DNA from: Stomoxys calcitrans
Lineage: Eukaryota; Arthropoda; Insecta; Diptera; Muscidae
DNA length: 64,000 nucleotides
Direction: 5' to 3'
Assembly: GCF_963082655.1 (NCBI RefSeq)
Contig: NC_081553.1
Location: 227,491,827 to 227,555,826, forward strand
Shown here: piece after piece, positions 47,434 through 60,089 of the stretch
How positions within the stretch are numbered: position 1 is the first letter of the stretch
Layout: each line of letters starts with the position of its first letter
Program-made: the position numbers and the translations under genes
Notes under the pieces: model-generated
Databases searched by the model: none
What the model was told of the DNA's origin: nothing
The model's input: only the letters and a program-made list of their open reading frames with translations

Positions 47434-48790
47434 CTAACCTAAGTTTTCGATTAAGGCATTAGGATCTTTAAGGCAACTCCTGAAGAAGTCATTGTGCGTT
47501 ATTCTCAGGCGCGCCGCCATGCGGGCTATGGCACAATGTCCGATTATGAACCCTGTTAAGGTACTCATCGACCTCTTATCGAACGCCAGTAATTCCCTCG
47601 TCCCCCTCCGGTCAATTACTGGCCAGAGCGCCCTAGCAGTCCTGCAACCGCTGAGTCCCAATTTGCCACCAACGCCGCTCTGGGCATCTCTTCTACTTTG
47701 TTCATGGGCTCTACAACTGTAACTTAGGCAAGACCGTTGACTGGTTCGCCCGGCGCAGACGATCCCCTACTAGCGCATTCGTCCGCCCCCTCATTTCCTG
47801 GAATCTCCTGATGTCTGGGAACTTAAGCCAGCGTCACATCGTGGACTCAGAGCCTATTCAGGAACTCCTAACAATCTGCCACACATCTCGACTTCACCGA
47901 CCTCGAACCCAAGGGGTTGAGTGCCGCCATACTGCCACATAAGTCCAGAATTTCTCTTGCGGCTACTGTAATGACACAGACCTCTGCCTGAAAGTCTACA
48001 CTCGTCCCACAATCTTAGGGACATACTGATATTGAGTGCGTCCGAGTACACCCCCAATCCAGTCCGTGACTACATCTTGAAGCCATTAGTGAAGATCGAG
48101 GTCTCATCCTCCTCCAATACGGAATTCGCGCCCGGCGCAGACGAACCCCTCCTGGTGCACTCGTCCGCCCTCTGATTTTCTGCAATCTCCTCATGCCCAG
48201 GAACCCGCGTCACATCGTGGGCCCGGAGCCTATTTAGGAATTTCAAACAGTCCGCCACGCATCTCGACCTCACCATCCTCGACCCCAAGGCCTTAAGTGC
48301 CGCCTTACTTTCCACATAAATTCTGAGTTTCGAGGGCGGTAAATTCCACAATTTCTCTTGCGGCTACTGTAATGGCACAGACCTCTGCCTGAAAGACCGT
48401 ACACTCGTCCGGCAGTCTCAGATACATAATGATATTGAGTGCATCATAGTAGGTCCCCCAATCCAGTCCCTGACTACATCTTGAAGCCATTAGTGAAGAT
48501 CGAGGTCTCATCCTCCTCAAATACAGAATTCACGCTCCGTGGAAATGTGAAGGAAGACATGTCCTGAATGCCCTTATACCAGTACCGTACCGATGCCAGC
48601 TAGTAGGAGATCCTCCTCATTCTACCTTCCGCATCCATAACAACCAGAATGGAACTGTGGTTATAACTATCCTATTTCAGCATGCCGAGCTCCCTCAGCC
48701 CCAGCGGGCTGCATATTCAGCATGGCTTCCAAACCTGCCTGCGGGTCGGATCTCAGTGCCCCTGTGACCCCGACTATATGCTCCCGCTGC
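47434..48790 (-). mobile_element. LINE C-terminal relic with tandemly duplicated RNase H segment
   Basis: In minus order: SIFTNGFKM-type start, LRLPDECTVFQAEVCAITVAA (around 48440-48360, with the RNase H Glu), then IYVESKAALKALGSR, VPGHEEIAENQRADECTR (48351-48070). The same order begins again at about 48085 ('SIFTNGFKM', YSDALNISMSLRL) and runs to about 47740. Anchors repeat about 400 bp apart ('gacacagacctctgcctgaa' at about 47972 and 'ggcacagacctctgcctgaa' at about 48374). A C-terminal part (GHCAIARMAARLRITHNDF) follows near 47520. It is a different family from the plus-strand fragment just upstream. Many frameshifts; inactive. Confidence 0.7.
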
Positions 48791-48794
48791 TTTT

Positions 48795-50125
48795 TTATAC
48801 CCTTCACCATAATTTCGTCATTCGATCTAGCCATGTCCGTCCGTCTGTCTGTCGAAAGCACGCTAACTTTCGAAGGAGTAAAGCCAGCCACTTGAAATTT
48901 TGCACAAATACTTTCTATTAGTGTAGGTCGGGTGTGATTTTAAATGGGCCAAATCGGTCTATTTTTTGATAAAGCTGCCACATAAACAGGTCTTGGGTCT
49001 TGACTTCTTGAGCCTCTAGAGGGCGCAATTCTCTTCCGATTTGGTTGAATATTTTTACGTGGTGTTTAGGTATCACTTTCAACAACTGCGCTAAGTATGG
49101 TTCAAATCGGTTCATGTTTTGATATAACTGCCATATAAACAGATCATGCATCTTGACTTCTTAAGCCTCTAGAGGGCGCAATTCCAATAGCCATGTCCGT
49201 CCGTCTGTCTGTCAAAAGCACGCTAACTTTCGAAGGAGTAAAGCTTTCCGCTTGAAATTTTGCATAAATACTTTTTATTAGTGTAGGTCGGCTGGGATTG
49301 TAAATGGGCCAAATCGGTTCATGTTTTGATATAGCTGCCATATAAACCAGTATTGGGTCTTGACTTCTTGAGCCTGTAGAGGGCGCAATTATTGTCCGTT
49401 TTGACTGAAATTTTGTACGTGGTGTTTTGGTGTCACTTCCAATAACTGTGCTAAGTATCATTCAAATCGGTTCATAACCTGATATAGCTGCCATATAAAC
49501 CGATTTTGGGTCTTGACTGCTTGAGTCTGTAGAGCGCGCAATTCTCATCCGATTTGGCTGAAATTTTGCACTTAGTGTTTTGGTATCACTTCGAACAAGT
49601 GTGCTAAGTATCATTCAAATCGGTTCATAATCTGGTATAGCTGTCGTATTAACCGATCTTGGATCTTGACTTGTTGAGCCAATAGAGCGCGCAATTCTCA
49701 TCCGATTTGACTGAAATTTTGCATGAGGTGTTCTGTTATGACTTGCAATAATTGTGCGAAGAATATAAACCGATCTTGGGTCTTGACTTCTTGTGCTTCT
49801 AGAGGGCGCAATTCTCGTCCGATTTGGCTGAAATTTTGCATGAGACGTTTTTTTATGACTTGCAATAATTGTGCGAAGAATGGTGCAAATCGTTACATAA
49901 CCTGATATAGCTTCCATATAAACCGATCTGGGATCTTGACTTCTTGAGCCTCTAGGGGGCGCAATTATTATCCGATTTGACAAAAATTTTGTACAACTGC
50001 TTCTCTCATGACCTTTAACATACGTGTCTAATATGGTCTGAATCGATCAATAGCTTGATACAGCTCCCATATAAACCTATCTCCCGATTTTGGTTCTTAA
50101 GCCCCTACAAGGCAAGATAACCTAT
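48795..50125 (+). repeat. DINE-like element with duplicated left end
   Basis: The left end begins at about 48803 ('tttttatacccttcaccata') with 'gatctagccatgtccgtccg' and 'ttcgaaggagtaaagccag'. After one or two monomers a second left-end block appears at about 49187 ('atagccatgtccgtccgtct', 'ttcgaaggagtaaagctttc'), then five to six monomers follow. The last unit turns into 'cagcttgatacagctcccat' type near 50050 and no palindrome terminus is reached. Confidence 0.75.
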
Positions 50126-51685
50126 GGTATGTCCTATGTCGCAATTAGACTTAATTTCTGCACCCATTGAGTTAATCTTTACAGATGTTCTTATAAAGCC
50201 TAATTTGGTTTTAGACTCCTTCAATGTTTTACGTGACATGAAATTGTATGCAGTAAAAGTTTAATTTCCAGTAGTTTTGCAAAAGTGAAGTTGTTCACGT
50301 GCACTTGAGAAAACTAGACCTACATAATTTATGGTGCCCCAAATGTTTGTTCTTCATTTGTTTTGAAAATGTCTAAAAACCTTCCTTCGTTTTGTATTCT
50401 GCGAACGTTCTATCAAGATTTAAAAGACAAAAATCTTAGGCAATCTTAGGTTGTGCATACAGTTCCCTTGCTGCTGATTAAACATTGGTCTCTCTATGTG
50501 CTGCCATTCCAGGAGTGTTGTCAATTCATTAGCAAATCATTGTCAGTTTGCTTTATCCCTACATTTAAACTAAAGTTGTCACTCTATGTAAATCTCCTTT
50601 TATATACACACATGTGTATGTATGCTAGTGTTGTACTACTCACACAACCATAAAATTGTCTACACGGATTGTAAATGACAATGATAAAGTAGTTCAGATT
50701 ATTTCGTAAAGTATGAGTTTTGTTGTTGCTCTAACGAAAATCGTAAATCGCATGTCTGTCCATTTATCCATCCGCTTGTCTCGCCGTCTGTCCCAATTGT
50801 TTGTCATTCGTTCGTTTGTATGTTTGTACCTTGCATACCTACTTGAAACTTCAAGTTAAACTAAATTAACAACGTTACTAATGAGTGTTGTTTGTACGAA
50901 ATCTCCAATGAAAATATTTAACATGAAAAGTCTTCCAATGGAGCAATGTGTTCATGCTTTTAAGTTTTTCGTATCTAATACCTGAAAGACGGGCAAAAAA
51001 TTGGTCTTATGTGAGTAGCTACAGTAAATGAAAAATTGTTTTTGTTAAAAAAGGCAAGAAATCGAAATGTGGGCTGAACTGCTGCCGATAATTGTTGTAC
51101 TGTCACTTTTGCCCTTTAGTGTATCTACATGTATAGGTAGGTAGGAGAGATATGGAAAATAGCAGCTAAAACAATTTTTTGCCAGTATATCCGTTGTAGC
51201 ATTTAAAGAACTCACAACGACACTAAACGATATGGCACACAACAAACAGCATACTAAAGAAAGAAACACATTCAACAAATTTATCTTTAAGACAATCAGT
51301 TTGCATGCGTTAGAGCAATCGGCAGTCGGCCGGCCGGCCCCTTTAAAGAAAATCCATTGTATGTAGTATGTTGGCTTTTGGAAAACGTGGATGAAATAAA
51401 CAACAACATAAATGTTTATCCTAAAATGTTTATTAAATAAAAAAAAGTTTAAAGAACTTTGATATATGACACCATTCATTTGGTATACCGTTTTACATTT
51501 TCATATCTTTACATATCCTTTCGAGAAAAAGAAACAAATAACCTAAACTGAATGCAGAGCCTTGGGTTTTTTTACAAAAATCATTTTTAAAACACCAAGA
51601 TATGCTTGAAGAGCAGAAATCAAATTTTCTTAATAAGCCTCTAATCAAATGTTCATAGAATAAACAAGTCAAAATCCGGTTAAAA
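50126..51685. other. Spacer, no gene seen
   Basis: Unique DNA. The minus frame 51045-51479 (144 codons) is hydrophobic and low-complexity without a recognised domain, and I do not call it a gene. Confidence 0.5.
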
Positions 51686-52445
51686 ATACATTATTTATGC
51701 ACCCATAGGCGCTATATCCAAATATGGTCCGATGTGGAAAAAATTCGCAACGGACATCGAGTGGTCTAATAAATACAATTAACTGTTCAATATTTGTTTC
51801 AATATTGACCTTTTTGGCAGTTATATCCAAATATCGACCTATCTGAACCATATAGGACACGGATGTCGAAAAGCCTAACATAAGTAACTGTGTAAAATTT
51901 CATCAAAATCGGATAATAAGTGAGCCTTTTATGGGGCCAAGACCTTAAATCCAGAGATTGGTTTATATGGCAGCTATATCCAAATTTGGGCCGATTAAGG
52001 CCATCTTCAAAAAGAATATCGATGGTCCTAACACAACTCACTGTCATGGGCCCAAGACCTTAAATCGAGAGATCGGACTATAGGGCAGCTATATCCAAAT
52101 CTTCACCAATCTGAGCCAAATTAAAAAAAGATGTCGAAGGGCGTTACACAACACATTGTCACAAATTTCAGCGAAATCGGACAATGAATGCGACTTTTAT
52201 AGGCCCAAGACCTTAAATCGCGAGATCGGTCTATATGGCAGCTATACCCAAATCTGAACCGACCTGGGCACAATTGAAGAAGAATTTCGAGTGCATTAAC
52301 ACAACTCACTGTCTTATATTTCAGCAAAATCGGATAAAATATATAATCTGTACAAAGTGCAAAAAAATAATCTGTGCAAAGTTTCAGCTCAATATTTCTA
52401 TGTTTAAAGATTGTAGCGCGATTTCAACAGACGGACGGACAAGGC
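51686..52445 (-). repeat. DINE-like array, minus orientation, with left-end remnant
   Basis: About four monomers in reverse of the 27478/61201 type ('tggggccaagaccttaaatc', 'gtttatatggcagctatatc'). They end with 'caaagtttcagctcaatatt' and a short reversed microsatellite 'acagacggacggaca' at about 52430. Confidence 0.7.
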
Positions 52446-52612
52446 CTCAAAATTCGATTTATTTATTTAGAAAACATCTTCCAAACTTTAATTTTATGGA
52501 AATTAGTTTAGGTCCATTGAAATACAGATTAAGTGTGAGACATCCACTGCGGCTATGAGACTTAAGGCAATGGAGAATGGATTGAGGATGGGAGCGGTAT
52601 AAACGTGGCGAT

Positions 52613-53805
52613 GATTATTACTATGAAACTACAGTAATACTACTATAATCCTATTATAATACTACAATAATACTACTTTAATACTTTAATATTACTACTA
52701 TAATACTATTATAATACTACAATAATACTAATATGATACTATTATTATACTACTGTGATACTTTTATAATATTACTATTGTGCTATTATAATACTACTAT
52801 AATATTACAATAAAACTATTATAATACTATTATAATACTCTTATAATGCTACTAAAGTACTACAATAATGCTGCTATAATACTATTATAATACCAATTTA
52901 ATACAACTATAATACTACAGTAATACTACTAAAATTCTACTATAATACTCCTATAAAACTATTATAATATTACTTTAATACAACCATAATACTACTAAAG
53001 TACTACAATAATGCTACTATAATACTGTTATAATTCTACTATAATACTTCTATTAAACTATTATAATACTACTTTAATACAACTATAATACTACAATAAT
53101 ATTACTACAATACTACTAAAATTCTACTATAATACTTCTATAAAACTATTATAATACTACTTTAATACAACTATAATACTACTTTAATACAATTATAAGA
53201 CTTCTCTGATATTACTATAAAACAACCGTAATAATACTATAATCCTATTATAACACTACTATAATACTACTTTAATACAACTACAATACAACAATAATAC
53301 TACTATAATACCACAATAATACTACTATAATACAAATATAATTCTACTTTAATATAACTATAATACTAAAATATTACTACTACTGCTACTATTATATTAC
53401 TTTAATACAACTATAATATTACTGTAATACAGCTTTAATACAACTATAATACTACAATAGTACTACGTTAATACAACTATAATTCTACTACAATGCTACT
53501 ATAATACCACTTTAATACAGCTATAATACTAAAATATTATTACTATAAAACTACTATGATACTATTATAATACTACTTTAATAAAACTATAATAATACTA
53601 TAATACTACAATAAAACTACTATAATAATGTTCTGTAATACTACTTTAATACATTATAATACAACTATAATACTACTTTAATCCTACTATACTACTACTA
53701 TTATACTACATTAATACTACTATAATACTACTATAATACTACTTTAACACTACTATAATACTACTATATTATGGATATAATATTACTACAATACTACTAC
53801 ATTTT
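52613..53805. repeat. 11-bp AT-rich minisatellite, about 1.2 kb
   Basis: The unit ACTATAATACT and variants (ACAATAATACT, ACTTTAATACA) are repeated about 105-110 times. The array is nearly free of G and strongly strand-asymmetric in C versus G. Stops in every frame. Confidence 0.95.
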
Positions 53806-55085
53806 CTTCCCTTCCTCTTCCAATATGACTCATATTTCCCGCCCTTTTCACACCTCACTCATATTGCAGCGGTTCGTACGTTCACCGTCTTTTGTCTTTT
53901 CCATTTAAAATTAGAGGGTTGCTCCTGTTACGACCTATGAGGCTAAGAATGCTGCATAGTGGCATTTTTATAATACTTTAATGGGTTTGGGAATCCAAAT
54001 TTGATTGTTGTCCTTCAGGTTTGTTTTTTTTTTTAGTTTTCCTCTTCCAAACTCTTCTTGGGCTGGGTATTGTTAATATGGTGCCATTGTTTAGTGCCTC
54101 TTGTGCCATATGAGAGGTATGCAGCAAGGGCTCTCCGCAGTGCGTCAAGAGTGTGATTGAGTTTTGCTTGAATGGATGGGAATCACGATACGTGTGTGCC
54201 ATTTATTGTGTTATGGCATTGTTGCCTTTGTTGCTTGAATGCGCTTTTTATGGCCTGTCAAACTTTAACCGAAATTTGGACGTTTTTTTCCTTTCTTGTT
54301 TGTTGAAGGTTTTATGTTACCCTCCCAGTTTGTGAAACGTTTTTTTGTTTAATTTTTTTTTGTCTTATTTCCCTCTTCCTCTATTAAAGCAGGCCATTAA
54401 TTTTTGTTGTTTTTGTTTTGGGAATTGTGCAAAAAATCCGTAATAAAATATGTAGAATATGGGCAATCCGATATTAGGCAAAAAGAAAAAAAACTTTATA
54501 TGGAATTTTTTTCATTAATGGCTATGAGGGGAATGTGTGTCAGCAGTATTGAAATTTTAGTTGCTCTTCTGTTTCATTAGCGCTTGGGGAGAGGTTATCG
54601 GATATTACCCTCTTCATAAATACAATACTTGTATGTGCAAAAGGGGGAGTTCATTTTTGGTTATTCTTAGGGTAATAAAAACAAATGCAAGCCGAAAAAC
54701 GAATAACATTTTCACACATCATTTCAGTAGCACAACACTCATTCTTATCCCAATATTGCCCTGAGGATTTTGAATATCGCAGTTTAAGTAGAAACGAATG
54801 TAACTTTTTATGAATGTACGCCTCATTGACAGTTTTTGGTTTCGTATACCAAGAGGGGAACATTTAATGCAGCCGAGATAGATCCTGAGGTACTATACAC
54901 AGTTTTCTTTATGAAGTTGTATCTACAGCTAGCCTTGATAGCCATGAGCTACTAGTGTTGGTAAAAAGAAAATAGAGAAGACTGAAACAAAATAGATTTG
55001 ATGAGCATTTTCATATTCAGTTGTTTCATGAGAGCCCTCCCTCATACCGCAATTTTCAAAAAACGGCAGATCTCGTAGATGCGTC
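53806..55085. other. Spacer, no gene seen
   Basis: Unique DNA with T-runs near 54025 and 54345. No supported features. Confidence 0.5.
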
Positions 55086-56165
55086 TACCTATTTAAGCGA
55101 AATTTTGTATGCCACCACGAAATTGGTAAAAAGTTTGGTGGTCAAATAATCGAGGGGACGCCCCATCCAAAAACCCACCTGAACGGACATGTGCACTGAT
55201 TGGCACAATATGGGTATCAAATGAAAGGTTTTTAAGAGTAGAATACAAATTTAGTATACAAATTTCGGGGGGGTCCCCCACCCCCAAAAAAACCCCCAAA
55301 AGGACATTTTCACCGCTTTGGGCAATATAGGTATCAATTGAAAGGTATTTAAGAGTAGACTACGAACTTGTCATTATTATGTTACCCTTAGTCTCGGGGG
55401 GCCCTCCACTTCCAAAAACACCACCCAACAGAACACTTTAACCGCTTTGAGTAATATGGGTATCACATAAAAGGTTTACAAAAGTAGAATACAAATCTGA
55501 GACAAAAAATTTTTTGTTGGTGTCTGAGGGCCCTCCGTACCATCCAAAACCCCATAGCAGGACAATTTTACCGATTGGGAAAATATGGATATAAAATAAA
55601 AGCTATTTAAAAGTAGAGTCCAATGCTGATATAAAAATTAATTCCTTGGTGTCTGTGGCAGCTCCCCACCCCCCAAAACCCCTCAACAGGGCATGTTTAC
55701 CGATTTGGACAATATGGGTATCAAACGAAAGACATTTGGAAGCTAAGTACACATCTGTTATAAGAATTTGGTCCAATTTGTCTAGGGGGCCTCCCCAATC
55801 CATGAGTATCAAACGAAAGATATTTTGAAGCTGAGTACACATCTGTTATAAGAATTTGGTCCAATTTGTTTAGGGGGCCTCCCCAATCCAAAAAAAACCC
55901 CCAAAATGGGATAAATGTCCGACATCACAAAATGGGTATCAAGTAGGACAGAGTCTGGGACCCAGCCCACCCACTAAATACACTTCAATAGGACATGTAG
56001 GTCATTCGGGATAATATGGCAATTAAAAGAAAGGTCTATGACAGTATATTTCGAATCCAATGTTGGTATAAGGATTCAAGTTTCTGGGTCACGTCCTACC
56101 ATTCTGCAGGACAGTAGATCGCGACAATAAAGGACTCAAATAAATTGTCGTTTGGTTCTTAGCGT

Positions 56166-56186
56166 GGGGGGGGGGGGGGGGGGGGG
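56166..56186. repeat. 21-base poly-G run
   Basis: An uninterrupted run of 21 G, embedded in a unit whose homologues have 'ggggcggcccc' here. True length is uncertain because such runs sequence poorly. Confidence 0.85.
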
Positions 56187-56787
56187 TGGCGACCCTATCC
56201 TCCTAAATGCAACGCCAAACTGTCGTGTAGGATGACCGAGAATATATTGTACTCAAATGAAAGGATGTGTCAGAGGGCAAACCCCCTCTCCCTATCCTAC
56301 CCAAAAAAAGGAATTAAAAATAATATATGAATAATATGAAATAATATATGAAGGCCGATCAGGATAGAATAGGACAGAAATAAAAGGTCTTTGGTAGTAG
56401 AGAACGCTTTTTACCCTCAGATTTGGATGGGTACAGGAGAACCTGCTGACCTTTAAGAATGTAGTATCCCAAGTGGTCTTTTTAAATATGATTTTGAATG
56501 TAGATAACCAATACAGAAAAATTAATTGAATGTGAAAGTGAATCTGAACGAGACCCCCTAGCTCTGATTATCTTGATAACCTCCCTTAAAATGCTTGACA
56601 TTATGGGGCTCCTCTAAACTCTCTCAAACTGGTCATGATTGCCTACTATGGCGATAAATAATAGTTATTTGATAGTAGAAAACGAATTGATATCCAAGTT
56701 TGAGGCCAAATGTTTGGGAGTCGTGCCAACTCATAAACTTCCCCTATACCAATGGCGATTGGGGCTCAAATTAAAGAAATTTGAGAG

Positions 56788-57000
56788 TAGAGCATGATGC
56801 TCGCAACATTTGTGAGATAATATGCCATCGAAAACTTCTCTCCAAAGAGGTGTCGCACTGCGCGACGGCGTTCGGACTCGGCTATAAAAAGGAGGCCCCT
56901 TATCATTGAGCTTAAATGTTGAATCCGACTGCACTCATCGATATGTAAGAAGTTTGTCCCTTTTCCATAGTGGAGTGGTCATGGGCAAATTTTGTTGTTT
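56788..57000 (+). mobile_element. SINE copy, 5' truncated
   Basis: Starts at about 'gatgctcgcaacatttgtga', has 'ctctccaaagaggtgtcgca', the core 'gttcggactcggctataaaa' and the 3' part to 'catgggcaaattttg'. The head is missing. Confidence 0.85.
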
Positions 57001-57725
57001 GTTTGTAAGCACGTGGATGGCCGCCCCACCATGCATACCCTTAAAACGGGAAATATTTGTGGACTATGGCAAAGAGGTTTTAAATCTGTATCTGTTTCGT
57101 GGCCAAGTGTTTCAGGGACGCCTCACCTCATAAACTCCCCCTAAACCACACATATGTACCGACTATAGCAATATGTAGCTCCAATGTGATTTTCGTGAGT
57201 TGAGTATGAATCTGATATCCACTTTTGGGGCAAAGAGTTTGGCTACTGCAATCCATCACCAAATCCAAGAGAATGAAGTAGATCTAACATCCAAACTTTA
57301 ATGGGCGGACCCTCCCCTTACCCTTTTTTCAAAAACGCCAGATTTGGGAGATGGATGGGATATCTAGGGGGCCGCCCCAACTCCAAAGTCACCAGCCAAA
57401 TGGAATATAAACCAATAATGACAATATGGGACCCAAATGAAAGGTATTTGAGACCAGAGCACAAATCTTATATATGAGGATCCGCCTCACTCTCAAAAAC
57501 ACCCCCATACCGCACATATTTACTGATCATAGCAATATACGGCTCCAATGAAAGGTATTTGGGAGAAGAGCACCAATATAACATCCACATTGACGCGAAA
57601 TATCTGAAAGGCCGTACCAGCACCCCCAAACTGGACTTATTTCCTGACGTGACCCTATAAGGCTCAGATAAAATAAGAGAGTGAAAAAAAGACGCAGCGG
57701 AGCGGGCCCTGTCCAGCTAGTTCTT

Positions 57726-58706
57726 CTCATTTTTTCGACATGTAAAGTTTGGAGTCGATTAACTAAGGGGAGCGTCCTATCCTATAACCCCATCGAGCTT
57801 GTCGACCTTTCGGAACAAAATGAGCCATCAATGAAAGATATCCAAGTATAGTAGGAATCTGACATTTAAAAATGGGTCCAAGAAAGAAAAAAGGATTTTC
57901 CTTATATAGGAACTTAGGAGAATTGTCATCACTGTTCCTTGTGGAAGGTTACAATTTGCCATCAAAATTTCGTAAAACTTTCCTCAATTTCAATGTTTCT
58001 CTTAACTTCAAATCGCTGCCATCGTTTTTCTTTTTGTTCCAATTTAGGTCTGCTGTTGATCAAGAGTTCGTTTTTGGGCTGATTGCAGTAGTTGTAACTC
58101 CGGATACGGTTATTTGGCCCTTAGCCATTCATTCGCAGTTCATGCAGCGATGCTGGGAACTGTTGTGGACATATTTACTGTTAATTACCACGAGAACCAA
58201 TTTGTCAAGCACTCATGTGCTTGTAATCTTCCAGTTCAGACTTGAGCCACCACAGAGAAAACGATGACGATGCTCTTAATGCCCTTCCACATCGTTTACA
58301 GATGATAATGGGTTGAATGGATAGATGGATGGATGGATACTTAGTTGACTGACTGGCTGACTCTTTGGCTTGATGTGGCATGAAAGAACAAAGTTTTGCA
58401 CTGGCAAAGGCAAAAATGTTCCACAAAGAATATTTCAAGTTAATGGTTGAATGATCGGCTTGGGGAATGGACAGAAAGACAGATAGACAGACCGAAACTG
58501 GCCGAATTATGGGTTGGTCGAACAAATGAGTGCATGACTGGCTGACTAACTGATGGACCAAGTGAGTGGATGAAAAAGACTGGAGAATGGATTTAAACGC
58601 CACATGCAGAGTTGCCGCATCTTTAGCAAAGATTAAATAAAATAATCTTAAAAAATTAGGAAAAAAATACAGCTTGTCAAATTAACTTTTAATGAAAAAT
58701 CATAAA
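57726..58706. other. Spacer, no gene assigned
   Basis: Frames at 57872-58267 (plus, 131 codons) and 58205-58603 (minus, 132 codons) overlap here without recognised domains; the second is dominated by TGGATGGA/TGACTGGC simple sequence. Confidence 0.45.
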
Positions 58707-58708
58707 TA

Positions 58709-58944
58709 TTGGGTTGCCCAAAAAGTAATTGCGGATTTTTTAAAAGAAAGTACATGCTTTTTTAATAAAACTTAGAATGAACTTTAATAAAATAAATTTT
58801 TTTTACACTTTTTTTCTAAAGCAAGCTAAAAGTAATAGCTGATAACTGACAGAAGAAAGAATGCAATTACAGAGTCACAAGCTGTGAAAAAATTTGTCAA
58901 CGCCGACTATATGAAAATCCGCAATTACTTTTTGGGCAACCCAA
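58709..58944 (+). mobile_element. Mariner-type MITE, copy 5
   Basis: 236 bp with both termini TTGGGTTGCCCAAAAAGTAA and complement, flanked by TA at 58707-58708 and 58945-58946. The cleanest full-length copy in the window. Confidence 0.95.
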
Positions 58945-59480
58945 TATAACCTACCAATGTGGGACCTTTGAAGCGTCAAACCTTCTGATTCAACTTTCTG
59001 ATGATGACCTCCCTTATCAAGGGGTCGAAACGTGTGAAAACCTGGTCGGTGTGGTGTATCTCCTGTGGCTCTCATTTTTCGATCATAAAGCTCATCTCGA
59101 ATGAGAAATTAATTAGAAAAATGATCTTTGCCTTAAAGGGCAAATAAAATTAGGTTTAAAATCATTTTTATTTGTTTTTAATAAACTTCCTCAGTTTTAT
59201 AGAAATTTTGTAAACTTTCTGCAAAACAAAATTTAATTCGTCAAATTTATTAGAATAAAAAAAAAACGGAAAGTTGGGAGCGCCCGACTCTGAAACTCTG
59301 ACGAGCGGGCTGGTTGACCTATCGTGTCAGCATGAGTCTCCAATGAAAGGTATTTCCAAGTAAAATGCGAATTTGACATCTACAAATGTATCCAAGTGCT
59401 TTGGGGGCCATTCATCATCAATCAAGCGGTCAACTACAACTATCGGGCCAGTGTGGTCCACAGACATGTTGACCGATAAG
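58945..59480. other. Spacer with one second-family unit
   Basis: Unique DNA to about 59325. Then one unit of the second family in reverse ('tctccaatgaaaggtatttc', 'aatgcgaatttgacatcta', 'gtgctttgggggcc') to about 59410, followed by more spacer. Confidence 0.45.
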
Positions 59481-59689
59481 ACATAATAGAGAGTGAATAA
59501 GTAAGAATGTGGCATGAATTTAAACAGTGTTTCCACCAGGGCTGCGAAGTCGGAGTCGAGCAATTTTCCTTGGAGCCAGAGTCGGAGTCGAACAAAATAC
59601 CTTCACCCAGACTCTGGACAAAATAAAAAAAGGTTTCAACAACAAAAAAAAAATTAAAAACAAGGAAAAGAGTGCTAAGTCCCGCCTTG

Positions 59690-60056
59690 CCGAATCTCAT
59701 TCGAAATTTCAGCCAAGTCGGAAAAAATTTGCGGCTTGTAATGACCCAAGAAGTTAAATTGGGACTTCGGTTTATATGGGAGCTATATCAGGTTAAAGAC
59801 TGATCTGGACCGGTACTGGGCACAGTTGTTGGAAGTTTTAGCAGAATACTACATGCAAAATTTCAGCCAAATCGGACGAAAATTGCGGTTTCCTTGAGCT
59901 CAAGAAGTCAAATCGGGAGATCTTTTTATATGGGAGCTATATCTAAATCTGAGAACATATATACTTAAGGGTATCTTAAACTAATATTTCGTGGTGTTAC
60001 AAACAGAATGACTAGATTAGTATAACCCCATCCTATGGTGGTGGGTATAAAAATCA
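59690..60056 (-). repeat. Short DINE-like element, minus orientation
   Basis: About two monomers in reverse ('tatatgggagctatatcagg', 'aatttcagccaaatcggacg'). They end in a left-end hairpin 'accccatcctatggtggtgg' at about 60026-60050. Confidence 0.7.
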
Positions 60057-60089
60057 CGAAAATACTTTAGAATATTGAAAACTTTTCTC

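Larger units (their letters stand above)
55086..57725 (-). repeat. Second-family array, minus orientation
   Basis: About 14 units in reverse ('caatatgggtatcaaatgaa', 'agagtagaatacaaat', 'cccacccccaaaaa'), interrupted by a SINE at about 56788. It closes at about 57690-57715 with 'cagcggagcgggccctgtcc', the reverse of the start motif at 42358. A 21-base G-run lies at 56166-56186. Confidence 0.7.

Noticed and set aside
51045..51479. 144-codon minus frame as a membrane protein gene
   Set aside because: Low-complexity AT-rich composition, no recognised domain, no splice or promoter context.
52613..53805. CRISPR array
   Set aside because: The 11-bp units have no spacers, and the genome is clearly that of an animal.
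57872..58603. Overlapping 131- and 132-codon frames as genes
   Set aside because: They are on opposite strands, and the minus one is driven by simple TGGATGGA-type sequence. No homologous motif was recognised.
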